This document shows, piece after piece, positions 18,050-26,791 of a stretch of DNA of 64,000 bases. The DNA lies in contig NZ_QOAZ01000015.1 of assembly GCF_003574675.1 (NCBI RefSeq), positions 1-64,000 of the forward strand, given 5' to 3'. Made by a program: the position numbers and the translations under genes. The stretch comes from Azohydromonas sediminis (GTDB lineage Bacteria; Pseudomonadota; Gammaproteobacteria; Burkholderiales; Burkholderiaceae_C). Within the stretch, counting starts at the first letter, position 1. Each line of letters begins with the position of its first letter. The notes under the pieces are model-generated. The model was not told the DNA's origin. It ran no database searches and was given only the letters and a program-made list of their open reading frames with translations.

Positions 18050-19177
18050 TCAGGTGCCCCACACCTCGCGCGCGACCTCGACGACGAGGGCCAGCTTGCG
18101 GCGCTGGTCCTCGACGGCGATCAGGTTGCCGTGCACCGTGCTCGAGAAGCCGCACTGCGGGCTCAGGCACAGCTGGTCGAGCGGCGCGTACTTGGCCGCC
18201 TCGTCGATGCGGCGCTTGAGGTCGTCCTTTTTTTCGAGCTGGCCGAACTTGGTCGTCACGAGGCCGAGGACGACGATCTTGCCTGGCTTCAGGAAGCGCA
18301 GCGGGCGGAAGTCGCCCGAGCGCTCGTCGTCGTACTCCATGAAGTACGCGTCGAGGTTCATCTCCGACAGCAGCGCCTCGGCGACCGGCTCGTAGTTGCC
18401 TTCGGCGGCGTAGGTGCTCTTGAAGTTGCCGCGGCACAGGTGCATCGCCAGCGTCATGCCCGCGGGCTTGAGCGCGACGACCTTGTTGATGAACTGCGCG
18501 TAGCGGTGCGGCAGCTCGTTGGGGTCGTCGCCGCGCTGGCGCGCGGCCTCGCGCATCTTCTCGTCGCACAGGTAGGCGAGGTTGGTGTCGTCCATCTGCA
18601 CGTAGCGGCAGCCGGCGTCGTACAGCGACTGCAGCTCCTCGCCGTAGGCCTTGGCGACGTCGTCGTAGAACACCGGATCGAGCTCGGGGTAGGCGACGCG
18701 GTCGATGCCGGCGCGCCCGCCGCGGAAGTGCAGCATCGTCGGTGACGGGATCGTCACCTTCGGCGTGCAGCCGGGCGCGTGCTGCTCGACCTGGCTCTTC
18801 AGGTACTCGAAGTCGGCGCGCTGGATGTCCTTGACGTGGCGCACCTTGCCGGTGACCTTGATCACCGGCGGCGCGAGCTTGACCGAGCCGTCGGCCTGCT
18901 GCACCGACAGCGGGATCTCGGTGGCCACGCCGCCGAGCTGCTCGAGGAAGTCGATGTGGAAGTAAGTGCGGCGGAACTCGCCGTCGGTGATCGCCTGCAT
19001 GCCGACGTCGCGCTGGAACTGCACGATCTCGGTGATCGCCTTGTCCTCGACGGCGCGCAGCTGCTCGGCCGTGATTTCGCCGCGAGCCTTCTTCTCGCGC
19101 GCCTCGAGCAGGTACGGCGGGCGCAGGAAGCTGCCCACGTGGTCGGCGCGGAACGGGGGCGTGGTGCGGGCGGTCAT
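18050..19177 (-). CDS. MetE C-terminal-like zinc methyltransferase (YxjG type)
   Basis: This 375-aa protein corresponds to the catalytic C-terminal half of cobalamin-independent methionine synthase, without the N-terminal half. It begins MTARTTPPFRADHVGSFLRPP, typical of the short YxjG/YxjH group. The zinc ligands of MetE are all present: His and Cys in MHLCRGN, Glu in YFMEYDDERSGDF, and Cys in LSPQCGFSS. The ATG at 19177 has a GAGGAG ribosome site. Relatives transfer methyl groups to homocysteine from donors that are not always established. It is divergent from vanR-vanAB, with a shared control region, suggesting a link to one-carbon units released from methoxyaromatics; that link is inference. 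Confidence 0.85.
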   Translation of the reverse strand: MTARTTPPFRADHVGSFLRPPYLLEAREKKARGEITAEQLRAVEDKAITEIVQFQRDVGMQAITDGEFRRTYFHIDFLEQLGGVATEIPLSVQQADGSVKLAPPVIKVTGKVRHVKDIQRADFEYLKSQVEQHAPGCTPKVTIPSPTMLHFRGGRAGIDRVAYPELDPVFYDDVAKAYGEELQSLYDAGCRYVQMDDTNLAYLCDEKMREAARQRGDDPNELPHRYAQFINKVVALKPAGMTLAMHLCRGNFKSTYAAEGNYEPVAEALLSEMNLDAYFMEYDDERSGDFRPLRFLKPGKIVVLGLVTTKFGQLEKKDDLKRRIDEAAKYAPLDQLCLSPQCGFSSTVHGNLIAVEDQRRKLALVVEVAREVWGT

Positions 19178-19301
19178 CGCGGTTTCTCCTCGGCGAGGTG
19201 GCACGGGGTGGTGAATCGGCCGGCGATGGTACCGCCGGCCGCTGTCGCGCCGATCCGTCTCGGGTTAACCCGGACCCGGTCGCGGCCGTCGCGCAATTAG
19301 C

Positions 19302-19314
19302 ATACAGGCTGTAT
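19302..19314 (+). promoter_or_regulatory. Perfect 13-bp palindrome, likely VanR operator
   Basis: ATACAG-G-CTGTAT is an exact inverted repeat in the 154-base divergent gap between the MetE-like gene and the GntR-type regulator. It ends 17 bases before the regulator's ATG. FCD-type GntR regulators bind short AT-containing palindromes of this sort, so it is a good candidate for autoregulation and control of both directions. A second 12-base palindrome, CGGGTTAACCCG, lies at 19261-19272. Confidence 0.6.
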
Positions 19315-19331
19315 ACATTGCGTATTTAATA

Positions 19332-20099
19332 ATGAGTGCGTCCCCCGAAGCCGACGACGCCGCGGGCGTCTCGCAGACCGTCAAGGCACAGCTGCGGCTG
19401 CGCGAGCTGATCGTCGGTGGCGAACTCGCGCCGGGGCAGCGCATCGCCGAGCTGGCGCTCGTCGAGCGCCTCGGCGTGTCGCGCACGCCGATCCGCGCCG
19501 CGCTGTCCAAGCTCAGCGAGGAAGGCCTGCTCGACGCGCTGCCCGGCGGCGGCTACGTCGTCAAGGACTTCAGCGAAGAGGACATCCACGACGCGATCGA
19601 GCTGCGTGGCACGCTCGAGGGGCTGGCGGCGCGGCTGGCCGCCGAGCGCGGCGCCGCATCGGTACTGCTGGCCGAGGCGCGCGAGTGCCTCGACGGCATC
19701 GACGAGGTGCTCGCGGCGCCCGCTCTCGACGAGGCCGCGTTCAGCGCCTACGCCGAGCTCAACGCGCGCTGGCACGACCTGCTCGCCGAGATGGCCGGCA
19801 GCGAGCTCGTGCGCCGGCAGCTCGAGCGCGTGAAGACGCTGCCGTTCGCGTCGCCCAACGGCTTCGTGCGCGTCGGCGGCGACCAGCCGCGCTCGCGCGA
19901 CTCGCTGCTCGTCGCGCAGGCGCAGCACCGCGCCGTGATCGACGCGATCGCGCGCCGCGAGGGCGCGCGCGCCGAGGCGCTGATGCGCGAGCACGCGCGC
20001 ATCGCGCAGCAGAACTTGCGCGATGCGCTGCAGAGCCACCGCACGCTGCACCGCATCCCCGGCGCCAGCCTGCTGCGCCGCCGCGCCGCGGCGCGCTGA
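19332..20099 (+). CDS. vanR: GntR/FCD-family regulator, VanR-like
   Basis: This is a 255-aa transcription factor with an N-terminal winged helix-turn-helix (LRLRELIVGGELAPGQRI, then VSRTPIRAALSKLSEEGLL) and a C-terminal all-helical FCD ligand domain. Adjacent vanAB genes make it a likely repressor released by vanillate or a related aromatic acid. The ATG is preceded directly by TATTTAATA with no purine-rich site, so the transcript may have little or no leader. The strong palindrome 17 bases upstream is its probable binding site. Confidence 0.85.
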   Translation: MSASPEADDAAGVSQTVKAQLRLRELIVGGELAPGQRIAELALVERLGVSRTPIRAALSKLSEEGLLDALPGGGYVVKDFSEEDIHDAIELRGTLEGLAARLAAERGAASVLLAEARECLDGIDEVLAAPALDEAAFSAYAELNARWHDLLAEMAGSELVRRQLERVKTLPFASPNGFVRVGGDQPRSRDSLLVAQAQHRAVIDAIARREGARAEALMREHARIAQQNLRDALQSHRTLHRIPGASLLRRRAAAR

Positions 20100-20137
20100 G
20101 CGTCACCCCCGACCCTGCCCCCGAAAGGATCCACGCC

Positions 20138-21187
20138 ATGTTCCCGAAGAACGCCTGGTACGTCGCCTGCATGCCCCACGAGATCGACGACAAGCCGCTG
20201 GGGCGCACCGTGTGCAACGAGCGCATGGTCTTCTTCCGCGGCCCCGAGGGGCAGGCCACGGCGCTCGAGGACTGGTGCCCGCACCGCGGCGCGCCGCTGT
20301 CGCTCGGCCGCGTCGTCGAGGGCAAGCTCGTGTGCGGCTACCACGGCCTCGAGATGGGCTGCGACGGCAAGACGGTCGCGATGCCCGGCCAGCGCGTGCG
20401 CGGCTTCCCGCCGATCCGGCACTTTCCGGTGATCGAGCGCTACGGGTTCGTCTGGGTGTGGCCCGGCGACGCGGCGCGCGCCGACCCCGCGCGGCTGCCG
20501 CACCTGGCATGGGCCGAGGACCCTGCCTGGACCTATGGCGGCGGCATGTACCACGTGCGCTGCGACTACCGGCTGATGATCGACAACCTGATGGACCTGA
20601 CGCACGAGAAGTACGTGCACGCCACCAGCATCGGCCAGAAGGAGCTCGACGAGGTCGTGCCGCAGACGACGACCGAGGGCGACGTCGTCATCACCAAGCG
20701 CGAAATGCCCGGCGTCAAGGCGCCGCCGTTCTGGCAGGCCGCGATGCGCGGCAACGGGCACGATCCCGAGGCTACTGTCGACCGCTGGCAGCGCTGCCGC
20801 TTCGTGCCGCCGTCGAACGTGTTCATCGACGTCGGCGTCGCACTGGCCGGCCATGGAGGCTTCGACGCGCCGGCCGAGGTCAAGACCTCGGGCATCGTCG
20901 TCGACCTCATCACCCCCGAGACCGAGACCACGATGTGGTACTTCTGGGGCCTGGCGCGCAACTTCCGCCCCGCCGACAAGGCGCTGACGGCATCGATCCG
21001 CGAGGCCCAGGGCAAGGTGTTCCAGGAGGACCTCGAGATGCTCGAGTCGCAGCAGCGCAACCTGTCGGCGCAGCCGCAACGCAAGCTGCTGTCGCTGAAC
21101 ACAGACCTCGGTGGCGTGCAGGCGCGGCGCATCATCGAGCGGCTGGTCGCGGCCGAGCGCGACGCCGCAACGCCGGTGGCGGCATGA
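20138..21187 (+). CDS. vanA: Vanillate O-demethylase oxygenase subunit
   Basis: This is a Rieske non-haem iron oxygenase of 349 aa that demethylates vanillate to protocatechuate with release of formaldehyde. The Rieske ligands are Cys47 and His49 (CPHRG) and Cys66 and His69 (CGYHG). The mononuclear iron site shows His156 and His161, with the electron-bridging Asp153, in NLMDLTHEKYVH. AAAGGA lies upstream of the ATG. The gene overlaps vanB by four bases. Closely related enzymes act on other methoxybenzoates, so vanillate is the most likely substrate and not a proven one. Confidence 0.9.
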   Translation: MFPKNAWYVACMPHEIDDKPLGRTVCNERMVFFRGPEGQATALEDWCPHRGAPLSLGRVVEGKLVCGYHGLEMGCDGKTVAMPGQRVRGFPPIRHFPVIERYGFVWVWPGDAARADPARLPHLAWAEDPAWTYGGGMYHVRCDYRLMIDNLMDLTHEKYVHATSIGQKELDEVVPQTTTEGDVVITKREMPGVKAPPFWQAAMRGNGHDPEATVDRWQRCRFVPPSNVFIDVGVALAGHGGFDAPAEVKTSGIVVDLITPETETTMWYFWGLARNFRPADKALTASIREAQGKVFQEDLEMLESQQRNLSAQPQRKLLSLNTDLGGVQARRIIERLVAAERDAATPVAA

Positions 21188-22152
21188 GTGCGTCGGTCGC
21201 GCTGCAGGTGCGCGTCGCGCGCAAGGCCGTCGAGGCGCTCGACATCTGCACCTTCGAGCTCGTCGCCGCCGACGGCGGTGCGCTGCCGCCGTTCTCGGCC
21301 GGATCGCACATCGACGTGCAGGTGCCCGGCGGGTTCACGCGCCAGTACTCGCTGTGCAACGCACCCGGCGAGAGCCACCGCTACCTGATCGGCGTGCTGA
21401 AGGACCCGGCCTCGCGCGGCGGGTCGGTCGCGATGCACGAGCGCGTGCACGAGGGCGACGTGCTGACCATCAGCGCGCCGAAGAACCACTTCCCGCTCGC
21501 GCACGAGGCGCGCCGCAGCCTGCTGCTGGCCGGCGGCATCGGCGTCACGCCGATCCTGTGCATGGCCCAGCGGCTCGCCGCCACTGGCGCCGACTTCGAG
21601 ATGCACTACTGCACGCGCTCGCGCGCGCGCACCGCGTTCCACGACCGCATCCGCGGCAGCACCTTCGCGCAGCGCGTGCAGTTCCACTTCGACGACGGCG
21701 ACGAAGCGCAAAAGCTCGACATCGCCGCGCTGCTGGCCGCCCCGCAGCCCGGCACGCACCTGTACGTCTGCGGGCCCAAGGGGTTCATGGACGCCGTGCT
21801 CGGCACTGCGCGCGCGCGCGGCTGGCCCGAGGCGCAGCTGCACTACGAGTTCTTCGCCGCCGACGCCGCGCCCGCCGAGGGCGACACCGCGTTCGAGGTG
21901 CAGCTCGCGAGCTCGGGGCGCGTCGTCGTCGTGCCGAAGGACCAGACGGTGGTGCAGGCGCTGGCCGCCGCCGGCGTCGAGGTGCCGACCTCGTGCGAGC
22001 AGGGCTTGTGCGGCACCTGCCTGACGCGCGTGCTCGAAGGCACGCCCGACCATCGGGACCTGTACCTCACGCCCGAGGAGCAGGCCGCCAACGACCAGTT
22101 CACGCCGTGCTGCTCGCGCGCGAAGTCGGCGCGGCTGGTGCTCGCCCTGTAG
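21184..22152 (+). CDS. vanB: Vanillate O-demethylase reductase subunit
   Basis: This 322-aa iron-sulfur flavoprotein passes electrons from NAD(P)H to VanA. Domains in order are an FMN/FAD-binding barrel with RQYSLCN near residue 58, an NAD-binding domain with LLAGGIGVTPIL near 115, and a C-terminal plant-type 2Fe-2S ferredoxin. The cluster cysteines lie in SCEQGLCGTCLTRV, with a further Cys near CCSRAKS. This is the standard class IA phthalate-reductase-like layout. Its start overlaps the vanA stop (ATGA), indicating coupled translation. Confidence 0.92.
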   Translation: MSASVALQVRVARKAVEALDICTFELVAADGGALPPFSAGSHIDVQVPGGFTRQYSLCNAPGESHRYLIGVLKDPASRGGSVAMHERVHEGDVLTISAPKNHFPLAHEARRSLLLAGGIGVTPILCMAQRLAATGADFEMHYCTRSRARTAFHDRIRGSTFAQRVQFHFDDGDEAQKLDIAALLAAPQPGTHLYVCGPKGFMDAVLGTARARGWPEAQLHYEFFAADAAPAEGDTAFEVQLASSGRVVVVPKDQTVVQALAAAGVEVPTSCEQGLCGTCLTRVLEGTPDHRDLYLTPEEQAANDQFTPCCSRAKSARLVLAL

Positions 22153-22155
22153 CGA

Positions 22156-22185
22156 GCCGCCGGGCCCGTCCAGCCGGCCGGCGGC
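22156..22185 (+). terminator. GC-rich hairpin between convergent genes
   Basis: GCCGCCGG at 22156-22163 can pair with CCGGCGGC at 22178-22185 around a 14-base loop, immediately after the vanB stop and before the convergent lipoprotein gene's stop. There is no T-tract, so it would be a weak or factor-assisted terminator serving both strands. Confidence 0.35.
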
Positions 22186-22201
22186 GGCTACCGGGCGGTG
22201 G

Positions 22202-22717
22202 TCAGGGCCGCGCGCCCGGCGCGTAGACCGGCTCGGGCTTGGCCGCCGTCGGCACGGTGCCCGGCGGCGCCTTCGTCACGCGTGTCCTGCCGCCCGAGGT
22301 GACGAGGATCACCGCGTCGCCGGGGCGGAAAGCCTCGTCGCCCTTGGCCTGCACGATCGCGCGCCGCTCGCCGCCGGGCAGCTGCACGATCAGCTCGACG
22401 GCCTGCTCGCGCGTCGACGCGCGCTCGATCGTGTTGCCGACGACGGCGCCGGCCACCGCGCCGACGACGCCCAGCGCGATCGACTCGGCGCTGCGGCTGC
22501 TCGCCGAGCTCGCCAGCACGCCGCCGACGACGCCGCCGGCGGCGGCGCCGGTGCCGCTTTGCGAGCCGTCGACGACGACGTCGCGCACCGACAGCACGGT
22601 CGCGTCCTGCACGGTCGACAGGCGCTGCGCGTCGCCGCGCTGCACGACGTCGGGGCTGGTGGTGGAACAGGCGGCGAGGGCGCCGGCCAGGGCCAGCGCG
22701 AGCAGGGTGCGGGTCAT
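22202..22717 (-). CDS. SlyB/PcpY-like glycine-zipper outer-membrane lipoprotein
   Basis: This 171-aa protein has a lipoprotein signal (MTRTLLALALAGALAACSTT) in which Cys17 would be lipidated. The middle holds a glycine-zipper membrane segment (GAAAGGVVGGVLASS then ALGVVGAVAGAVVGNTIE) as in SlyB and Pal-like surface lipoproteins. The C-terminus (ELIVQLPGGERRAIVQ, then RPGDAVILVTSGGRTRV) is a small beta domain seen in the same family. The function is structural in the envelope; a precise role is unknown. It stands alone and convergent with vanB. Confidence 0.82.
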   Translation of the reverse strand: MTRTLLALALAGALAACSTTSPDVVQRGDAQRLSTVQDATVLSVRDVVVDGSQSGTGAAAGGVVGGVLASSASSRSAESIALGVVGAVAGAVVGNTIERASTREQAVELIVQLPGGERRAIVQAKGDEAFRPGDAVILVTSGGRTRVTKAPPGTVPTAAKPEPVYAPGARP

Positions 22718-22818
22718 CGGGGTCTCCGGGGGCGTGCCATCACAACGCGGCGGCACGCCCGATTGTTGACCAGCGCAGGCCGGTCGCGGTTCCGCGGCGC
22801 CCGCTCGGGACGCGCGGC

Positions 22819-23415
22819 TCAGCCGTGCAGGCGGCTCGAGCGCGGCACGCCGGCGAGCAGGAACTCCATCTGGTCGGCGAGGATGCGCCGCCCGCGCAGG
22901 ATCATGTCCTCGTGCAGGCTGGGCACGTACGGCAGGTACAGCAGGCTCATGCGCGCCTCCTCGGGCAGCCGGTTGCCCTTGCGGCCATTGCACGCCTTGC
23001 ACGCCGTGATGCAGTTCATCCAGCTGTCGTCGCCGCCGCGCGAGGTCGGCACGATGTGCTCGCGCGTCAGGTCGTCGAACGCGAAGCGCCCGCCGCAGTA
23101 GGCGCACACGTGCCGGTCGCGCGCGAACAGCTTCGGGTTCGACAGCGCCGGCGTCTGGCGCCACGCGCGGCTCGGGATCGCGCCGCGCACCGCGACGATC
23201 GGGTGCACCTCGATGCGCGACTGCCGCCCCGTCGTGCGCTGGATGCCGCCGCGTAGCACGTGGCACGCGTCGCCGAGCGTCCACGCGACGCCGTCGCTGG
23301 CGTAGATGACCGCGGCCTCGCGGGCCGATATCCAGGCCTGGGGCCGGCCTGACACGTCGAGCTGCAACACGTCCAAGACAACCACCTCCGACAGCGCCGC
23401 AACCGCAGGAAACAT
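22819..23415 (-). CDS. HNH endonuclease family protein
   Basis: This 198-aa protein has a C-terminal HNH nuclease domain: CAYCGGRF, then LTREHIVPTSRGGDDSWMNCITAC and CKACNGRKGNRLPEE, giving two CxxC zinc pairs and the His-Asn-His residues. The N-terminal half (VVVLDVLQLDVSGRPQAWISAREAA) is a conserved extension found in a widespread proteobacterial group usually encoded singly on the chromosome. The start was placed at MFPAVAALSEVVV, where family similarity begins, though the frame is open 12 codons further. There is no toxin, methylase or phage gene nearby. Its biological role is not established. Confidence 0.85.
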   Translation of the reverse strand: MFPAVAALSEVVVLDVLQLDVSGRPQAWISAREAAVIYASDGVAWTLGDACHVLRGGIQRTTGRQSRIEVHPIVAVRGAIPSRAWRQTPALSNPKLFARDRHVCAYCGGRFAFDDLTREHIVPTSRGGDDSWMNCITACKACNGRKGNRLPEEARMSLLYLPYVPSLHEDMILRGRRILADQMEFLLAGVPRSSRLHG

Positions 23416-23544
23416 GCCGGCCACGGGCCAATCGGAGATTAAACAATCCACGCATCCTGCTCAATAGCCAGTGCGTGAAGGCACCGCGGGTGCGGCGGGC
23501 CAGCGACAGCGGTGCGGGTGCGCACCGCGGCCGTCATCACGCTG

Positions 23545-24525
23545 TCATGCCGGCAGCAGGCCGCGCGTGCGCGCCATCAGCCGCGTCAGCCCGAGCAGCG
23601 TGTCGACGTGCGGTGTGGGCACGCCGACGCGCTGGCCGATCTCGCGCACCGCGGCCACCAGCGCGTCGAGCTCGAGCGGCCGGCCGGCCTCGGCGTCCTG
23701 CAGCATCGAGGTCTTGAACGCGCCGAGCTGGCGCGTCAGCGCCATCCGGTCGTCGGCACCCTGCGCGATCGGGCAGCCGATGCGCGCGCCGATCGCCGCC
23801 GCCTCGTCCATCGCGCGCGCCATGAAGGCGCGCACCAGCTCGTCGTCGAGGATGCGGTCGCAGGTGGCCCCGGTCAGCGCCGAGACCGGGTTCATCGTCA
23901 TGTTGCCCCACAGCTTGTACCAGACGTCGCGGCGCACGTCGGTGCTCGTCTCGACCTCGAAGCCGCCGTCGGCCAGCAGCGCCGCGACGCGCTGCACGCG
24001 TTCGCTCGCGCCGCCGCGCGGCTCGCCGACGATCAGCCGCAGCCCGTTGTGGTGCCTCACGTGCCCGGGCGCCGGGCAGCTGCAGCTGACGTGGACGACG
24101 GCGCCGAGCACGTCGTCGAGTGTGATCGCGTCGGCGATGCGCCCGCCGGGGTCGACGCTTTGCAGCGGGCGCGCGTCGGGCTGCGGCGCGGTGCGCAGGA
24201 ACCACCACGGCACGCCGTTCATCATCGGCAGCACGAGCGGGCGGTGCGCCAGCAGCGGCGCCAGCGCGTCGATCCCAGCGACCAGCGCCGGGCCCTTCAG
24301 CGCGACGACGACGAGGTCGGCCGGCGCCAGCGCCTCGGCGCGGTCGCTCGCGGTGATCGCGTGATGCGTCGTCGTGCCGTCGCGGTGCGCGAGCGCGAGG
24401 CCGCGCGCGCGCACCGCGGCCAGCGTCGCGCCGCGCGCGAGCGCCTGCACGTCGTGCCCCGCGGCGAGCAGCCGCGCGGCGACGAAACCGCCGATCGCCC
24501 CGAGCCCGACCACCGTGACCTTCAT
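23545..24525 (-). CDS. panE: 2-dehydropantoate 2-reductase family protein
   Basis: This is a 326-aa NADPH-dependent ketopantoate reductase family enzyme. The Rossmann motif GLGAIGG is at residues 7-13. The catalytic Lys lies in DVWYKLWGNMTMNP near 190, followed by the ApbA C-terminal helices. The family includes true PanE of pantothenate synthesis and several paralogues of unknown substrate, and Burkholderiales often carry more than one. The neighbours give no pantothenate context, so the exact substrate is uncertain. It is 92 bases from the molybdenum hydroxylase gene, with a strong hairpin between. Confidence 0.8.
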   Translation of the reverse strand: MKVTVVGLGAIGGFVAARLLAAGHDVQALARGATLAAVRARGLALAHRDGTTTHHAITASDRAEALAPADLVVVALKGPALVAGIDALAPLLAHRPLVLPMMNGVPWWFLRTAPQPDARPLQSVDPGGRIADAITLDDVLGAVVHVSCSCPAPGHVRHHNGLRLIVGEPRGGASERVQRVAALLADGGFEVETSTDVRRDVWYKLWGNMTMNPVSALTGATCDRILDDELVRAFMARAMDEAAAIGARIGCPIAQGADDRMALTRQLGAFKTSMLQDAEAGRPLELDALVAAVREIGQRVGVPTPHVDTLLGLTRLMARTRGLLPA

Positions 24526-24569
24526 GCCTCGCCCTCCCGTCGATCGCGCGATGGTAGGCCCACGAAGCG

Positions 24570-24600
24570 ACACGGCCCGCCCCGGCGGGGCGGGCCGTGT
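24570..24600 (-). terminator. Perfect 14-bp stem hairpin downstream of the Mo hydroxylase operon
   Basis: Positions 24570-24583 and 24587-24600 form a perfect 14-base inverted repeat with a 3-base loop, 17 bases past the stop of the molybdenum subunit gene on the minus strand. The stem is nearly all G:C. There is no U-tract after it, so termination may be partial or may protect the 3' end of the transcript. Confidence 0.65.
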
Positions 24601-24617
24601 GCCGCGGCGACGCGCCG

Positions 24618-26780
24618 TCAGGCCACCGTGGCCGGGAACGGCAGCGTGCGCAGCCGCTTGCCGGTCAGCCTGGCAATGGCGTTGGCCATCGCCGGCGCGA
24701 CCGGCGGCAGGCCGACCTCGCCGATGCCGCCGGGGTAGTGATCGGTCGGCATCACCTTGACCTCGACCTCGGGTGTGGCGTTGGCGCGCAGCAGCGGGTA
24801 GGTGTCGAGGTTCTTCTGCTGCGGCTCGCCGCCCTTGTAGGTCAGCTTCTCGCCGAGCGCGGCCGACATCCCGAACAGCGCGCTGCCCTCGATCTGGGTC
24901 TGGATGTTGCGCGGCGTCAGCGCGTGCCCGCAGTCGACCGCGGCCCAGATCTTGTGCACCACCGGCTTGCCCTGGTCGAGCGACAGATCGACGACCATGC
25001 CGATGAAGCTGTTCCACGTGTCGGAGAACGCCATGCCGAGCGCGCGGCCGGCCGGGCGTGCACGCGTCCACTGCGACATCGCCGCGACTTCGCGCAGCAC
25101 CGCCTGCGCGCGCGGCGACTTGGCCAGCAGTTCCAGCCGCGCCTGCAGCGGGTCGCGGTGGTAGGCGGTGGCGATCTCGTCGATCAGCGTCTCGAGCGCG
25201 AATTTCAGGTAGCCGGGGCCGACGCCGCGCCAGAAGCTGCACGCGATGCCGCGGTCCTCGAGGCACTGCTGCACGAGATGGCTGCCGAAGTCGTAGACGC
25301 CCTCGGAGCCTTCCATCACCGGCACGTCCTTGCTGCCGCCGGCCTTGAACGGGCCGGGCAGCACGCGGCCGTAGATCTGCTCGGCGGTCACGCGGTGCTG
25401 CAGCCCGACGATGCGGCCCTGCGCGTCGACGCCGGCGATCAGGTGCTGCGCCGTCATCGGCCGCGGCTTCGAGCGGTGCATGTCGTCTTCGCGCGTCCAG
25501 ATCAGCTGCACCGGTACGCCGGGCACGGCCTTGGCGATCAGCGCCGCGTCGACGGCGTACTCGGCCTCGACGCGGCGACCGTAGCCGCCGCCGAGCAGCG
25601 TGATGTTCACCTTGACGTTTTCCGACTTAAAGCCGCCGGCCGCGGCGACGCCGCCGACGACGAAGCCCACCGTCTGCGACGGCACCCACAGCTCGATGCG
25701 CTCGCCGTCGACCTTGGCCGTGCAGTTCATCGGCTCCATCGTGAACTGCGCGACGTGCTCGCTCGTGTAGGTGGCCTTGAACGTGCGCGCGGCGCCGGCG
25801 ATGGCGGTCGGCGCGTCGCCGTGCTGGTGCCAGGTGACGCCGGCGTCGGCGAGGTTCTCGGCACGCGCGACGAACTCCTTCATCGCGGCGTCGGAGTCGT
25901 ACGCACGGGCCTTCGCGCTGCGCGTCCACGTGACCTTCAGCAGCTCGCGCGCCTTGCGCGCGGTGTGGAACGAGTCGGCGACCACCGCGACGCCGGTGGG
26001 CAGCGTCACCACCGCCTTGACGCCGGGCACCGCCTTGGCCGCCGCGTCGTCGACGCTCTCGGCGCGCTCGCCCTGCACCGGCGCCGGCAGCAGCGACGCG
26101 TACAGCATCCCCGGCAGGCGCACGTCGATGCCGTAGACGGCGGTGCCGTTGGTCTTGGCCTCGACGTCGACGCGCGGCAGATCCTTGCCGATGATCTTGA
26201 ACTGCGCCATCGGCTTGAGCATCGTCTTGTCGACCTTCGGCAGCTCGGCCGGCGCGGTGGCCGTCTTCGCGAGCTCGCCGTAGCTCACGCGGCGGCCGCT
26301 GGGCACGTGGACGACGGTGCTATTCTCGGCGCGCAGCTCGGCCACCGGCACGCCCCACGCGCTGGCCGCGGCGCCGAGCATCACGAGCCTGCCCTGCAGG
26401 CCCGCGAGGCGTAGCGGCTCGTAGTAGCCCTGGACGGTGCGCGACGCGCCGGTGGTCAGCCCGCCGCCGAAGCGCGGGTTGCCGAACAGGCGCGGGTTCG
26501 GCGGCGCCTGCACGACGCGCACCTTGTTCCAGTCGAGCTCCATCTCCTCGGCGAACACCATCGGGATCGCCGTCATCGTCCCCTGGCCCATCTCGGAGGC
26601 CGGCGAGTAGATCGTCGCCGTGTTGTCGGCCGCGATCGCGACCCACGCGACCGGCGAGAAGCCGGCGCCTTGCGCGTGGGCCTGCGGCAGGCGGCCGAAC
26701 GCGAGGCCCACCGTGACGGCGCCACTGCCGACGAGGAAGCTGCGGCGCGACAGCGCGCCAGGTTGAGCGGTTGCATGCAT
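24618..26780 (-). CDS. Molybdenum hydroxylase large subunit, Tat-exported (IorB-like)
   Basis: This 720-aa xanthine dehydrogenase-family molybdopterin-binding subunit is similar to isoquinoline 1-oxidoreductase beta and membrane-associated aldehyde dehydrogenases. A Tat signal is present (SRRSFLVGSGAVTVGLAFG near residues 10-30), so it acts in the periplasm. Family motifs include EMGQGTMTAIPMVFAEEM, RFGGGLTTGASRTV, GGGYGRRVEAEYAVDAA and the C-terminal GGIGEVGLPPVAPA, with the catalytic Glu. The ATG at 26780 has AAGGAGG upstream. It follows the 2Fe-2S subunit gene by 11 bases. No cytochrome subunit or MoCu chaperone (XdhC/CoxF) is present in the window. The substrate is unknown; aldehydes or N-heteroaromatics are plausible. 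Confidence 0.88.
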   Translation of the reverse strand: MHATAQPGALSRRSFLVGSGAVTVGLAFGRLPQAHAQGAGFSPVAWVAIAADNTATIYSPASEMGQGTMTAIPMVFAEEMELDWNKVRVVQAPPNPRLFGNPRFGGGLTTGASRTVQGYYEPLRLAGLQGRLVMLGAAASAWGVPVAELRAENSTVVHVPSGRRVSYGELAKTATAPAELPKVDKTMLKPMAQFKIIGKDLPRVDVEAKTNGTAVYGIDVRLPGMLYASLLPAPVQGERAESVDDAAAKAVPGVKAVVTLPTGVAVVADSFHTARKARELLKVTWTRSAKARAYDSDAAMKEFVARAENLADAGVTWHQHGDAPTAIAGAARTFKATYTSEHVAQFTMEPMNCTAKVDGERIELWVPSQTVGFVVGGVAAAGGFKSENVKVNITLLGGGYGRRVEAEYAVDAALIAKAVPGVPVQLIWTREDDMHRSKPRPMTAQHLIAGVDAQGRIVGLQHRVTAEQIYGRVLPGPFKAGGSKDVPVMEGSEGVYDFGSHLVQQCLEDRGIACSFWRGVGPGYLKFALETLIDEIATAYHRDPLQARLELLAKSPRAQAVLREVAAMSQWTRARPAGRALGMAFSDTWNSFIGMVVDLSLDQGKPVVHKIWAAVDCGHALTPRNIQTQIEGSALFGMSAALGEKLTYKGGEPQQKNLDTYPLLRANATPEVEVKVMPTDHYPGGIGEVGLPPVAPAMANAIARLTGKRLRTLPFPATVA

Positions 26781-26791
26781 CGTCGCCTCCT

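Noticed and set aside
19748-22053. Long minus-strand frames opposite vanR, vanA and vanB
   Set aside because: These are composition shadows with repetitive Arg/Ala/Val content; the plus-strand genes have intact catalytic motifs.
22819-23415. HNH protein as a restriction or homing enzyme
   Set aside because: There is no methylase, intron or intein near it, and it belongs to a widespread single-copy chromosomal family.
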